64,000 nt of DNA. Origin: Rotaria socialis. Its lineage: Eukaryota; Rotifera; Eurotatoria; Philodinida; Philodinidae. Shown here in pieces: positions 11,883-23,430 of this stretch (the stretch's first letter is position 1; each line of letters opens with the position of its first letter). Position numbers and translations under genes: made by a program. The notes below the pieces were generated by a model, which saw nothing but the letters and a program-made list of their open reading frames with translations, was not told the origin of the DNA and searched no databases. The stretch spans positions 110,589 through 174,588 of the forward strand of contig CAJNYU010000040.1 in the NCBI GenBank assembly GCA_905331475.1, written 5' to 3'.

Positions 11883-13059
11883 TAATGCAACGACCAGCTA
11901 CATGGGAATATATTCAAATAATTAACTTGTCGTCTTATTACGTCGTCAACTCTAGACGTATCTGCCAGGTGTATACAACTATGTAATGTTGTCTCATTTA
12001 CATTTTGCACGTGATTTTATCATACGTACTATATGTGAGATATACCTACGATCGAGGAATCGTCAATTCATATTGATTAGTGAAATAGCTATTTCCAATT
12101 AAGATTTGCAGAATGTAATGTATATGGGAGGATGCGAGGAAATATCTTGGGATTGAATCAGTTATAGGAAATAATGAGTATATCATGAAGCGTCAATTTT
12201 GTTAGGTGAGGCTATGTGTGACGTCCTGAGTTGTGATATATGCTTTTACATCGATTTCAAGCACAGGAAATCAAGAGAGCTCTGCGTGAAATACTTACTC
12301 AACAGTGATGGGTCGATAGTACCGAGATGATGATTTCCAGTAGCATCAAAATGGAACCGAAGTGTCTAACAATCTCTCGTGACAGCCACATTTGGATGAA
12401 GGATGTATGAGCTACACGCGACACTAACAATGAGATCATATGTGTTTTCAGAGTTACCATGGAAACTGAATTAAGAATCAGCTTACATGAGTTCCTCCGT
12501 TTACCTTGATTTTCCTCCATTCTCTAGATTCCCTTGAATTCTTAAAGTTGGTCAAATTCCATGATGTCCAGTGATAGTGTTCTTTGAACTATGAAGATCA
12601 TTTGACTTGCTCGAAATGCTTACATTTCTTATTCCTGGAACGTGGATACTGTTGAAAAATCCTCGTAGTAAATTTCGATAATAACTATATAGATATAACA
12701 GATAATGAATTTCAATGCAATGTCATCAAGAAAAATAACTCGTCTGTGATTGGCATGGATTCTTGTGAACGGTTACGTTAAAAACAAAGCCATATGATAA
12801 GTTCTTCAGCAGAGATGAAAACACGATCATCGTTGCTAGATACAAACATACCCACACCACACATCCTATACATTTTTCTTCAAAATTAACTATTTCTACT
12901 AGAATTGATATATAATACGAAGAACAAAGATACAGATGTGCGTCATGCTGTTGAGTGTGGATTTACAGATAGAAGTACGAGTGGTTATGTGTGTCAGCAA
13001 TACGAAGGCCTAACCTCATACCTGCAACTACATTAGCACATGCACCAATCCACAGCGCT

Positions 13060-13320
13060 TATTCATAAAACAAAAGAAAAACATATAATTATGTTTGTAT
13101 AAATTCGATTTCTCCTAATGAGGGGAGCAATGGACGAAGACTTTCTTCTCGGAATATACGTATGTAATTCTCTTCAAAAAGAAGCATCTGTACTATTCAG
13201 GTAGAGAAAAATTTGTTTTTTTCAGAGAAATGTATATATTCCAAGAAGAAAGTCTTCATATATTGCTCTTCTCAATAGGAGAAATTGAAGTTGTATAAAC
13301 ATATATGAATCCTTTGCTGT
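13060..13320. repeat. Imperfect foldback (hairpin) element
   Basis: Left arm 13082-13170 and right arm about 13225-13308 are reverse complements at roughly 80 percent. They share GATTTCTCCTAATGAG against ATTTCTCCTATTGAG, and GAAGACTTTCTTCT exactly. The loop is about 50 nt. No protein is encoded. A foldback MITE or a hairpin-RNA source are both possible. Confidence 0.7.
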
Positions 13321-14473
13321 CCTTCTATGTATAAACTATGCGAATGAATGTGTGTACAGCTCTTCTGGTCACTGACGTTCACATTCACCCACACCCACAC
13401 CATTCTGCTTGTATTGAATATGCCTTCAAGAACAATGAATGATAGACATTTATATTTATATAATAGGAGTATACCAATTACAATTTTGTTCAATTCAAAT
13501 TTTCGGAACTGGATAGAATTGGTTTGAAATTACTCGAAGTTACTCTTACACAGGCAGCCACTTTACAAGTTACTAGGTAAGCCAATAATGATGAAACTCT
13601 AGATTTTACTCTTTCACCAAAGGCAACATTTTGGAATAAATAATGAATTTCTATAGAGTTTTACCGAAGGCTTTCGATGTCCAGAAATTCGAGTACTTCA
13701 GCAGTTTCTCAAAATTACGTCTTCATCCTTTTACTAAATAAGTTGTTCGGAAGAATATATTCTGTTTTATAAAGTTTTATAAGAGATCTTTGTGTTGCAG
13801 TTCAGTTAACAAAGAAATGAACTACAGAACTTTTAGAAATCTATTACAGATTCCGATATCTGGATCCCGAAATCCTTTGGCAAAACGTTATAAAAAGTTA
13901 TTATTCATCCAAAAACATCGTCTCTTGGTAAAAGAATCAAATTCAGCATTCCACCCTTGCTGGTTCTCCAAACAATATCAGGCCAATTCTAACCAATTTC
14001 AAGTCTAGAATTGGAATTAATTCACTTCTATTATATATATCCTCCTTCTGCTTTTCTGCTCGTCATGTAAAACTTTATATGATGTAATTTCTTTCTGCTT
14101 GATTACTCATATTGGTCACTATTGATCGGCAACGAAATTGGTAAACATGCATGCTGAAGTAGCCAGAATAGCATTACCAATAGATGGCAAACTGTTGAGT
14201 GTTTCTGTACATCGATTCTAGGAAACCATTTCTCTACTGAAGCAGAGTAGTTTGAATGTTTAATATACGGAATCTAGCACCAGAGTAGCGAAATCTTATG
14301 TTTTTTAGAAAGTTTCATGATGGTTTATCAAGATTGAGAAGTCCTAATCTAACAACATTTAAAATTTTTCCTCGTATTTTACTTGTTAATTTAATCTGGG
14401 AGCTTTTATTTTAATAAAATAGTAGTGTTCTAAAATAAACTACTAGAAATGGTTACAACGCAAGTGGACTGTT

Positions 14474-15649
14474 TAAAACAAAATCGCGGAAGTATTTGGT
14501 ACTCAAGCTAGCTGTTGTGGGCACGCCCTTATTTGTATTTTACACTAATTTATTCTCGTGCGACATTCGAAAGTAATTGCATGCATGTTTTTTCTTGTTT
14601 TTCTGGCCGGAATGAAATATGATAAAGAACTAGAAGAATTAAATTAAATCCAAACTATTTATTTTGAATTAACAGGACAATAATACCTCTAGCTAAGAGT
14701 GGCGTCCCCAATAGGTGCCTACAATCAACTTGACGTTTTTGAGTCTCGTACAGCACAGAACTATCCCAAGAACTTTTAAGAAAATATTACAATGCATTAT
14801 TTCGCTTCGGATACCATCAATTTTGCAATGAAGTTTTTTCAACAAATATCTCTATGAGTTGAAAGTTGAAATTTTCTATTTTCAACTGAATTCAAATTTC
14901 ACGTTTGACACTACTGGAAAATCAATAGTAGCCAGAAGAATTTGAGGGACATATCACATTTTCAGGACACAGTAAGGATCTAGTGAAGAGACTTATGATC
15001 ATATAAATACACTTATATCACCAGGTCGAAAAGATACAGTCGTAAACGAAATCCGTAATAGTCGATATAGGTCATCATGTTGTAATGAGCTACTCAGTTG
15101 ATCATGACAAATAAACGTTCATTTACTAACGCGTGATTCCCTGTGAATAATTACGCCATAGACTAGATTATGTTTTATTTATATGAGCATGCCAAATGCA
15201 GGACGTGACAACAATTTTCTGCTGTTTTTATAATATATTCTTTGAACCCAATATAGAGGCTCGAAAATTGTATGTCTTGGAAAGACTTGTAGAGTGACTC
15301 CACCCAGTACAAAGATACTTGTTTGTATATAACTGGCAATATTTATTTCAAAACTCACATTCAGCCACACGCTGCATCTTGACAAGCTCTTTCATATGAA
15401 AGAAAAACGTTCTCTACAATGAAGCGTTTCCGAAAATTTTGAGAGGAGCTACTGACATAAGATGAATCATGAAAAATATTTTCTATCCTATGTAAAAATA
15501 AATCGCTTTTTTCAAGCAGAAAATAGGAGAATAAACATGCATGCAATTACTTTCGAATGTCGCACGAGAATAAATTAGTGTAAAATACAAATAAGGGCGT
15601 GCCCACAACAGCTAGCTTGAGTACCAAATACTTCCGCGATTTTGTTTTA
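14474..15649. repeat. Segment bounded by identical 117-bp inverted arms
   Basis: 14474-14590 (begins TAAAACAAAATCGCGG) and 15533-15649 (reverse complement) match at every base when read by eye over 117 bp. The 942-nt interior has no recognisable coding frame. The right arm ends directly at an N and a long C run. It could be a recent non-autonomous DNA transposon with long terminal inverted repeats, or a false join that duplicated one arm. No target-site duplication can be read because the right flank is unresolved. Confidence 0.75.
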
Positions 15650-15650
15650 N

Positions 15651-15706
<56 letters not shown>
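15650..15706. other. Ambiguous base plus 56-base C run
   Basis: One N at 15650 is followed by 56 C (15651-15706), in a genome that is otherwise AT-rich. It sits exactly at the outer edge of an inverted-repeat arm. This is most likely an assembly or sequencing artefact (read from the other strand it is poly-G). Confidence 0.8.
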
Positions 15707-16164
15707 TTGGTTCACAGTTTTCAGACATTGAACAATGCAGAAACAATAATTAAGTTCAAATATTCCAAACCAGGTCAAACATTGAAACAAATCTAATGAA
15801 CGTAGCATGATTTTATCATTAATCGAAAATCGATCAATCACTTATTCGTATCCATTTGAAAATCACGTTCAATCAACAAAATACAAAGGTCATTTTATTG
15901 CTTAAGCGTGCTTTAATTAATTTCATTTTGAAAAACAAGTATTCCCATGCTGAACATGATAGTAGAAAAGTACTAATTATTCTTTTCGCTATAAACTTCT
16001 GCAAGATATGAGCTATTCCGGTTGTACACTAATTGGTGTGTGTACTGTTATCAGTATCGAAAAGTTCAAAGAATACATGAATATTGTATCTCCTTTTTCA
16101 TATTGGATTGGAAGAGGGCATCGAATATTTTACTCTCATAATGATTAATTAATAGATCATGGCA

Positions 16165-16217
16165 ATGAGGGGCTAAAATTTTCCCTAGAGGGAAATGACC
16201 CCTCCTTTAGCCCTCAT
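16165..16217. repeat. Compact hairpin
   Basis: ATGAGGGGCTAAA pairs with TTTAGCCCTCAT (one G bulged), and inside it TTCCCTAGAGGGAA is a perfect palindrome. The 53-nt unit could form a strong cruciform or RNA stem. It has no gene context. Confidence 0.6.
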
Positions 16218-17434
16218 CGGATTACGTCCCTTATTCTAAATGAGAAATCTTATCATTTACGAAGTGTTAGATGCCAGCCTATTTACTTCTGTATATTTAT
16301 CAAGATTTCTCCTTTGTTTCACGACAATGATGTTTTAGGTAACGAATTTTAGTTGAAGCTCAAGAAATTCACGCACGCTTATACATCAAAAAACATCATT
16401 CGTTTAACTAATGAATTATTAGCATAAGAATGAAATTTTTTGAGAATACGTCCCATCAGATGATTTCTCTAATTCAAGCAAATATCCTACAAGTGTATCA
16501 AAGTAAATCTTCTGATTTTCTTAATTTCTGTGTGGCTGAATGAATGAAATGAATCATCATGTCAACTAATGTTCGTAAACATGAATACAAAGTTACTTTG
16601 CCACTCGATGAACAGCAACACTGTATCATCTGATAGGTCTTACTAGGGATTATTCGAGTGGAAACTGATACTTAAGATGAGATGCGTGACATTCTCCACG
16701 TTCTTCATTCGGTTAAAAACGTAAATACGCCTGAGTTAGACGATAATGTAATCTATTGAACGTATTTTCAACTGTTAATATTTCTATGTATTTGAAAGAA
16801 TTAAAATGAGTAATCGATTATAACATGTGAAATATTCCGCACTACAGTTTAATGATCTGCATATTTTTTATTTGAAAAAACAGCGCTTTACCTTGTCCTT
16901 TAGTTTCAAAGTCGACTACATCAATATATGGTTAATCGATCGAAAGCATGACGATCTCTTTTGCTTCAAGTTTTTTGCCGTATTCTTTGTTTTATATAAT
17001 AGACAATAACATTTACCAGCATTTATAAGCAAATAGATTCATTTGTGTTTAGAAAATAAATACTGGTACAACTAAGTACTTATTTTTGTTGATTTCAAAG
17101 TACGATATCACTCGTATAACACTGTCAGTGTCGGTTCAATCGCTCCTTCTTGTTTGTACACGTGAGTTTTGATTCATAATCTATTTGGTCGATTATGAAT
17201 GTTAGTTATTCAACAGTAAAACTGAATAAAACTTGTCATTTTGGGCAAGGTTTAATCAAACCAGACAAAAAAATGGTTATTATTTCATCTTTTTTTTAAA
17301 ATTTTATGGTCTGAAAGTCGATTTACTCATTGCTGCCAGCGATATCGAGCAAAAAGAAAGAAGATACATCGATTACATGATGACGGCTTTTGTCATATCT
17401 CAATATCGCAGCATAGTTCTATTCAATTTACAGC

Positions 17435-17823
17435 TTATCCAAGAAGTGGTCCTCTTCTCTTCGAATTCATCCAACGTCGCTGATTTAATAGTGTCATAAT
17501 TAAAGGTCGTGTTTTGAATTTCATTAGTTGATCGTAATCGCTGAGATTGATGCCCTCTGTCTCATGTTCCATCAAGTCTGTATCGTCAATGAACGACGTT
17601 AATACTGATCGGCTCATAACTGGAGTCCGTAGAGGTCTAATTGCAAATGATTTTATTGATTTGAGATCGGAAGTTCTTAAAAACGGAACGAATGATGCAG
17701 CACTCATTGTTTGCTACAAACGAAAATACGATTAACATTATTTTATTATCATATTAATAATAGTATTAACTTCACTTGTAAAACAAGAAGATATAGGATA
17801 CAACAAAGTGTACTGTGATGCAT
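17435..17823 (-). CDS. Small secreted prohormone-like protein B
   Basis: Paralogue of the gene at 11.2 kb, same strand. Exons 17776-17823 and 17435-17713 (62-nt intron at the same position) give 108 codons. The signal peptide is MHHSTLCCILYLLVLQ, then QTMSAASFVPFLRTSDL, LRTPVMSRS, an acidic middle, and a C-terminus NSKRRGPLLG followed by stop. Compared with copy A, the signal core CC-LYLLVLQ, ASF--FLRTSDL, LR-P-M-RS and GPL-G are kept while the middle has diverged in sequence and length. The basic clusters (KTRP, NQRR, SKRR) are candidate convertase sites, and the final Gly is a candidate amide donor (GPLL-amide or longer). Function is unknown. The conserved 5' and 3' flanks show that a whole transcription unit was duplicated, about 6.3 kb apart. 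Confidence 0.7.
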
Positions 17824-18115
17824 GCTGACTACTATGAAGTTTGAGATCTGAAAAAAATGAGAAATTGTCGACGAAAGTTTTCTCTCAGCCAGCTAGAATG
17901 TTTTTCTGTGGTGTTGAATAAAATTATAGAAAAACGTCTTTCTTTCTTTCTTTCTGCAGAACGATTAAAATAAAGAGATTTTATTTACGAAGGACGTATG
18001 ACATTTAATTCAAGAAGATAAGCAGAGAACAAACTTCCTGATTCAATTATACTTGCTTGAATAATAGAAACAACAATTAAACATTTGAAAAAACCTAATT
18101 TACACTTGAACTAAA
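17824..18115 (-). promoter_or_regulatory. 5' flank of prohormone gene B
   Basis: Shares ordered blocks with the flank of copy A: an acceptor, then ATCTCAAACTTCA before the ATG, and CTGATTCAATTATACTTG upstream. It also carries a short TTTC repeat (about 17937-17956) absent from copy A. The core promoter is not identified. Confidence 0.4.
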
Positions 18116-18901
18116 TGCCTCTACAGAAAAATACATGTTTACACTCATTGCAACCAGGTGAGCTAATTTCTAACTGCTTAATTGTATTTCTTCTATTATA
18201 AATATAATAATTCAGGGGCCGCAGCAGAGGGCATCAAGAAGAAGCATTTTGAGAAGGAATGTTTTCAAAAAAAAGAAGGAAAAGAAAGAATTTTCCTGGA
18301 GTACAGCATCACCGCAGCGAATACATTTTATACAACGTCCAATAAGAAACAATAGGACTGAGCTCAGGCGAGTAAAATAATTTTCGAATTAATATTTGGT
18401 CACGTTGCAAGACCGTTCTCTTGGCTTTATAGCGAATACGAACATAAGAACGAATTTGACAGGCGAACAGTTGCCTCCTTGGTCATGCGACGTGCGTGCA
18501 TGTTGTTGTTATCCCCGTGTCTCAATGACTCTCTCGGTAGTTTTACAGGTCACGCACACCCCTCACTCACATGTATTGCTATGCCGCGTAGCGATTACGA
18601 AAATTCGTGTATAATCAAACCTATCCGTTAATAGGGTGTTAGAGATATGTAGCAGCATCCTCGCTCTGTTCTTGAAAAATAGGCAACATAATGCACAGTG
18701 GCTACCAATGTAGACACCAAACGCAGATAGAGTGCGTCTAAATGCGGCTTTTGTTCCAGTCGAACGCATCTAAACGCATTCAAATTGCTGAATGCATCTG
18801 TTTAAAACGAAATGCGGTCGTTCATTGGTTGCTTTTGCTTGCGTCCTAAACGAGACGCGTTTAATGTCTGAATACATCCTGACGTAACTAGAGTTCTCAA
18901 A

Positions 18902-19257
18902 AGTCAAACAGGGACGGCAGTAAACGACCGTAAATGGAGAAATACGGCGTTTTACATAGCTGAGTATTACGATCGTATTTCTCCGTATACGGAGAAATGC
19001 GATCGTTTACGAACAAATAAACGCTCGTTTGCTGTCAGCGTAGACGGAGATCGCATACAACCTCCGTTTTACTCCATATTTGCTCATATACGATCGTATT
19101 TCTCCGTATACGATTACCGAGATATACGATCCTAAAACTAAGCGATGTAAAACGCCTAAATATGATCGCATGCGAAAAAATACGTCAGTATACGGACTCC
19201 ATATTTTTCGTCCTGAGCTAAACGCATCTAGGTTTGTGTCGAATCTGACTGTTTGAC
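18902..19257. repeat. Foldback element rich in CGATCGTATTTCTCCG palindromes
   Basis: Ends are GTCAAACAG (18903) and CTGTTTGAC (about 19248). Inside, arms of about 78 nt starting GGCGTTTTACAT (about 18943) and, reversed, at about 19080-19156 pair imperfectly. A 36-bp near-perfect palindrome centred on TCTCCGTATACGGAGA lies at 18971-19006, and its half-site recurs at 19089-19113. The CpG and CGATCG density contrasts with the AT-rich surroundings. No coding frame. Confidence 0.65.
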
Positions 19258-20534
19258 GTTGATTCGCGTTTGAGCGCTTTTCAGATACAAAGCAAAGCTC
19301 AAGCACAGTATGATTTTTCCATGTTGATTCTATTTCTCAGCGTAGCCTCCCACGTCCACTCTATAGCGAATTATTTTCGTCATCATCAGAGCTCGTGCAG
19401 TTAAATCTATCCTACATAGTTTGAAGTCAATATAATATACTTGGCTGGTGTTTTTCGACTATTGACGTAATGTGCTTCTTTTCTTCCATCACAAAGGCTA
19501 AAATAATAATAAAACCTTTAGGAATGTCATATGGTGACAGCACGCGTCTCTCTCACGAAACTGACTGTTTCATTAGAAAATGTTCGATGTTCACACATCA
19601 CTTTCGGTTTTATATTATAACTCTTTAGATCAACGTAGTTGAGTTTATACAAAGCGAATTCCCAAACCCTACTAAGGTACGAGAGACTCAAAGTTACTCT
19701 TCGTGTTTCACTGTTAAAGCAAAAGATGTAGACACCCACATATCTACATGAGCTGTTCTACCTTATCGCGGTAAATGCTCGCTTGTGAATCGCATGTTCT
19801 GCTGCTCTAGTCTAGGCGACTGCACATCTGACATGCGTAGCTTTGGTAAGAAAACTCCTTCTACTGTACAGGCTGAGATAGACCTGGCTTCTGGTTTTGA
19901 ATTCAACTTGAAATCATCTTTCAATTTTTAAAAAGATAATTTTTGTCATCCGATATTTCTGATATATATCCTACTTGGATTGGGATGCCTTACGACTTCC
20001 TCGATCGAAATACGCTTTTTAGGGTTTCTCGTTCTGAATGGGTTACTGTGAGATTTTTACGTCCTCCATCGAGTTGGGTTAACTGGATAAGTTTCAAATT
20101 TCTCGATCAATATGGAGTTCAATTGTGACTTATGAATTTTTCAACCAGATAAGTCAAAAGTCTCCTCTGAAACCTCAACTCGATTGAAAAAGCTGAAAAG
20201 CATATTAAGAACTATAGCTCGAGCGGAAAAGTCAAAAGTCATGTCTGAAATTGGTTGACCAACTTAATTTGCGCAGAAAGTTGAACGCTGATTGTGAGTT
20301 GAATTGAAATTAAATTAAACGTACCATCCTCATTCTCGTTCATCAGCACTGTTACTGCATACTACTGAATATCGGTTGCCTTTCTGATTTTGCTCATCAA
20401 CAACGGCACCAATAAAAACGGTGCGTTTTTGTTCTGCTGAGCGACAGTCTCGATCGAACATCGATACGCAACGAAAGGTCATTCGCCCAGACATCTATAA
20501 GACTACTGCCATGATATAGCTCAAGTTCGGCTAT

Positions 20535-21348
20535 GCTTTGTCACTGAGTACATGCCCGAAAGGACGGGGACGCATAAGACGTCAAATCTGCCCATTGGTA
20601 TTTTTCATGGCAAACCCCATTGAACTTCATAAATTATTCGACGAAAACCAAATGCCTCAAGCATGTTTGAAACATATACGAATCGACTCTGTTTTTTTAT
20701 ACTGATATCGAATATTATATTGGTTTTAGCTTAGGCTTCCATTTTGCAGCAAAAAAAGTGGCTAAATACTAGTCAAAATCGTACTACGAGGAGAGTGCGC
20801 TTCGGAATTTTACTAGTGACCATATTTTTCCGACTTTGAAATATGTATGATTTCGTAGCTTTTGAAAAGGGCTATCGAATCAGTATGACCAAAATTTTGG
20901 TACTTTCAATTTTTAAATTAAAATTTTTGTTGAAAGATATGAGCGAATGATAAATATAGCAAATATACTAATAGTACCTCTTGATGCATTGGATTTTTTT
21001 CTCATGGAACTAAATAATCAATCAACGACTTACGTATAGAATTGAAGCCCTATTCAAGAGCTATCAAATTTATAATTTAAGTGCCATTTTGTTATATGAT
21101 TTATTATGGAATTGAATCCGCTGTACACCGATCAATTATTCAATCATTGATCAAAAAATGAGTTATTTTGTTTATATCTTTAAGCATTCGAAATTCGATC
21201 AAAACCTCATAAATTTAACACCAACATGTTCGTGTCAACTTGCTCTTTCCATTGATATAAAATGCAATGGGGTTTGCCATGAAAAATACCAATGGGTCGA
21301 TTTGACGTCTTATGCACCCCCGTCCGTTTCAGCAGTGAGCGAAACACA
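20535..21348. repeat. Segment bounded by about 85-bp inverted repeats
   Basis: Left arm 20535-20622 and right arm 21265-21348 are inverted copies. The inner 57 bp are nearly exact, including GCATAAGACGTCAAATC and TTTTTCATGGCAAACCCCAT; the outer part (ACGGACGGGG against AAGGACGGGG) is more diverged. The 640-nt interior codes for nothing recognisable. A non-autonomous DNA element is likely. Confidence 0.65.
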
Positions 21349-22631
21349 AAGAAGGGCCATTTTACGTATCTCAAGTCCTGCATGTGAGTGCCACGTAGAT
21401 TGAAGTGCCACATGTGTACCTTAGCCTAAGTGTGACGGACTTTTCGTTGCACTTGAGATAAATTAAACATTTTCTGGAGCTCTGACAGCTCCTTGCCAGT
21501 GTCAGGCTCAATCGAAAACAGACTGACCTATCTATCTTGAAGAAAAGACAAATACAATCTGCTTGTATTCCACGTTTGCCTTTCAGCAATCGATTATTTT
21601 GTCGACATTCAGATGAAAAATCAAATAATAATTTATTGTGATGTGTGCAAAAAAAGAATTTTACGATTTGCAGATTTTAATTTGCCAACGCGTTTCACGT
21701 TATTTATTGAAATATTAAACACTCATCAGGGCTCTGCATTACATTACATTTCTAGCACACAATGAAAAAAAAGATAAACAAAAAAACAAATATAAAATTA
21801 ATGTGCTAGTTTGAAAAACTGATGCACAAGATTTCGACTGTTATATGAGTTGTGATCTGCGGCCACGTTCAAAGCAAAAGAAAATCTTTTTCAAGTTTTT
21901 GTCTGATACCCAGACTATTTCACCATTGATTTATGATTTGATTTTAACTTCTTGTATACTTAATATAATCGATCTCTTTCATTTAATATCATTTTCTACA
22001 TTGCAACAGATATTATTCTATTTTAACTTTTAAATAAAATTATAATTTCGTTTCTATAAAATATTTTTCAATTTACTGTGATTTAAGTTGATCTCTATTT
22101 CATTTTCATAAGAGAAATTTTATAAATATCATAGAACTAGTTATTTCTATTTCTTGAAATTCAAATTATATACAAGTATTATAAAACTAAATATTATAAA
22201 TTGAACATTGTAAATTAAAATTCTTCTTTTACGACTGATATGAAAGAAAAAGCATTTTTTTACTTTGACTTTCGGGTGATTAAAAATATTCGCTCTCCGA
22301 TTTCCATCTTAGCAAAATTTCATATTCAAAGTAGCCTAATTTATGTAAAACAAAGAAAATATTTAATCGTGCTAACCGTACAGATATTCAATCTGAGTTT
22401 AAACATGCCGGGAAAATAGTTGCCTTTTTCTTTTTTCTTTTTATTAAATCCAAATATTTCCTTCAATGATTGTACACGAATATTGCCATTAATAACATTC
22501 TAACGATCTATATTTCATAACTTTCTTCGATAGTTTAATTGTAGCAATAGCAAAAGGTTCTCTTGCAGATTAACATAAGATAAACGTTTTTAATTTTAAT
22601 TTTACTTCTATTATTTTTCTCTAATTAAATG
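21349..22631. other. Gene-free stretch
   Basis: AT-rich sequence with only short uninformative frames. I recognise no gene, repeat family or RNA. Confidence 0.4.
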
Positions 22632-23430
22632 TGACTGTGAACTCGGTGATGGTTGTACACCGCCTAATTATAGTTGCACAGAATTAATACAGTCGAATGA
22701 TGTTATTTGTACTTGTCCCGATGGCCAAGGACATAAAAATGCTCGTTGTCATAAGAAACATTTTTTTGTCAAAACTTAACCTTCGATAATTCTATTGAAA
22801 ATATCGAGGAATTTGTGAAAGTGGTTTTGGTAGCCCGAATGGAATTTTCATTGAAGCATTATCGTTCACATGTTTGTTTTATGTTTGTGAAATGGCACAT
22901 ATAATTATATTAGTCAAGGACTCTGTTCTAACGCTATTGTAACAACTAAAACTTTGACTACTACGACATAAGCCATTGGCTATGTTAATGATCTAGGTAC
23001 TAATAATGCAGGAACTGATTTTACAGGTTTCCGATGTGAAATATCGATTGGTATGATACATATTTTGTTTTTGTATCACATTTTTAGGTCAAGAACTTTA
23101 TCGAAAAATAACATGTATTAATGGTGGTGTCTGTAATCCTCTCCTGTGCCAACAGCTAATAATGGAATTGAAACACAACGTTGGTGTTTAAGTGGTAGAA
23201 AAAAAAATTAAAAATACAGATCAACAAAATAAAAATGAATGATTTTCATTTGTCGATTTGTCTGGTCCTAATTGCGAATTAACCGGTAGATATTATTGAA
23301 ACTGTTCAATATAGGTCTATCGAGTCTGTGTAGAAATGGTGGCGTATGTGAAGAGAAATCATGTCCACACAGTCTTCGTTTTAATTCAATGACAATACAA
23401 TGCGATACAAGCGGTTCTTGCCCATCATAG
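22632..23430 (+). pseudogene. Decayed EGF-like repeat gene
   Basis: Cysteine-rich pieces appear in order: CDCELGDGCTPP with CTELIQSNDVICTCPDGQG at 22632-22760, FTGFRCEIS near 23025, ITCINGGVCNP near 23110, and LCRNGGVCEEKSCPH near 23325. Spacing and the CxNGGxC motif are those of EGF-like modules. The pieces lie in different frames with stops between them, and only some joins have splice-like borders. The same composition (CNGG, CPDG, peptide-rich linkers) is seen in the intact secreted gene at 59.7-61.0 kb, so this is probably a dead relative of that family. Confidence 0.6.

Noticed and set aside
11810-12010. Minus-strand frame with Ser-Leu and Tyr-Ile repeats
   Set aside because: It is a translation of the TA/GA microsatellite.
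15599-15841. Open frames rich in Pro (+) or Gly (-)
   Set aside because: They are translations of the 56-base C run and N, most likely an artefact.
18396-20128. Several 60-100 codon frames in the foldback region
   Set aside because: They cross inverted repeats, lack motifs and have no splice context.
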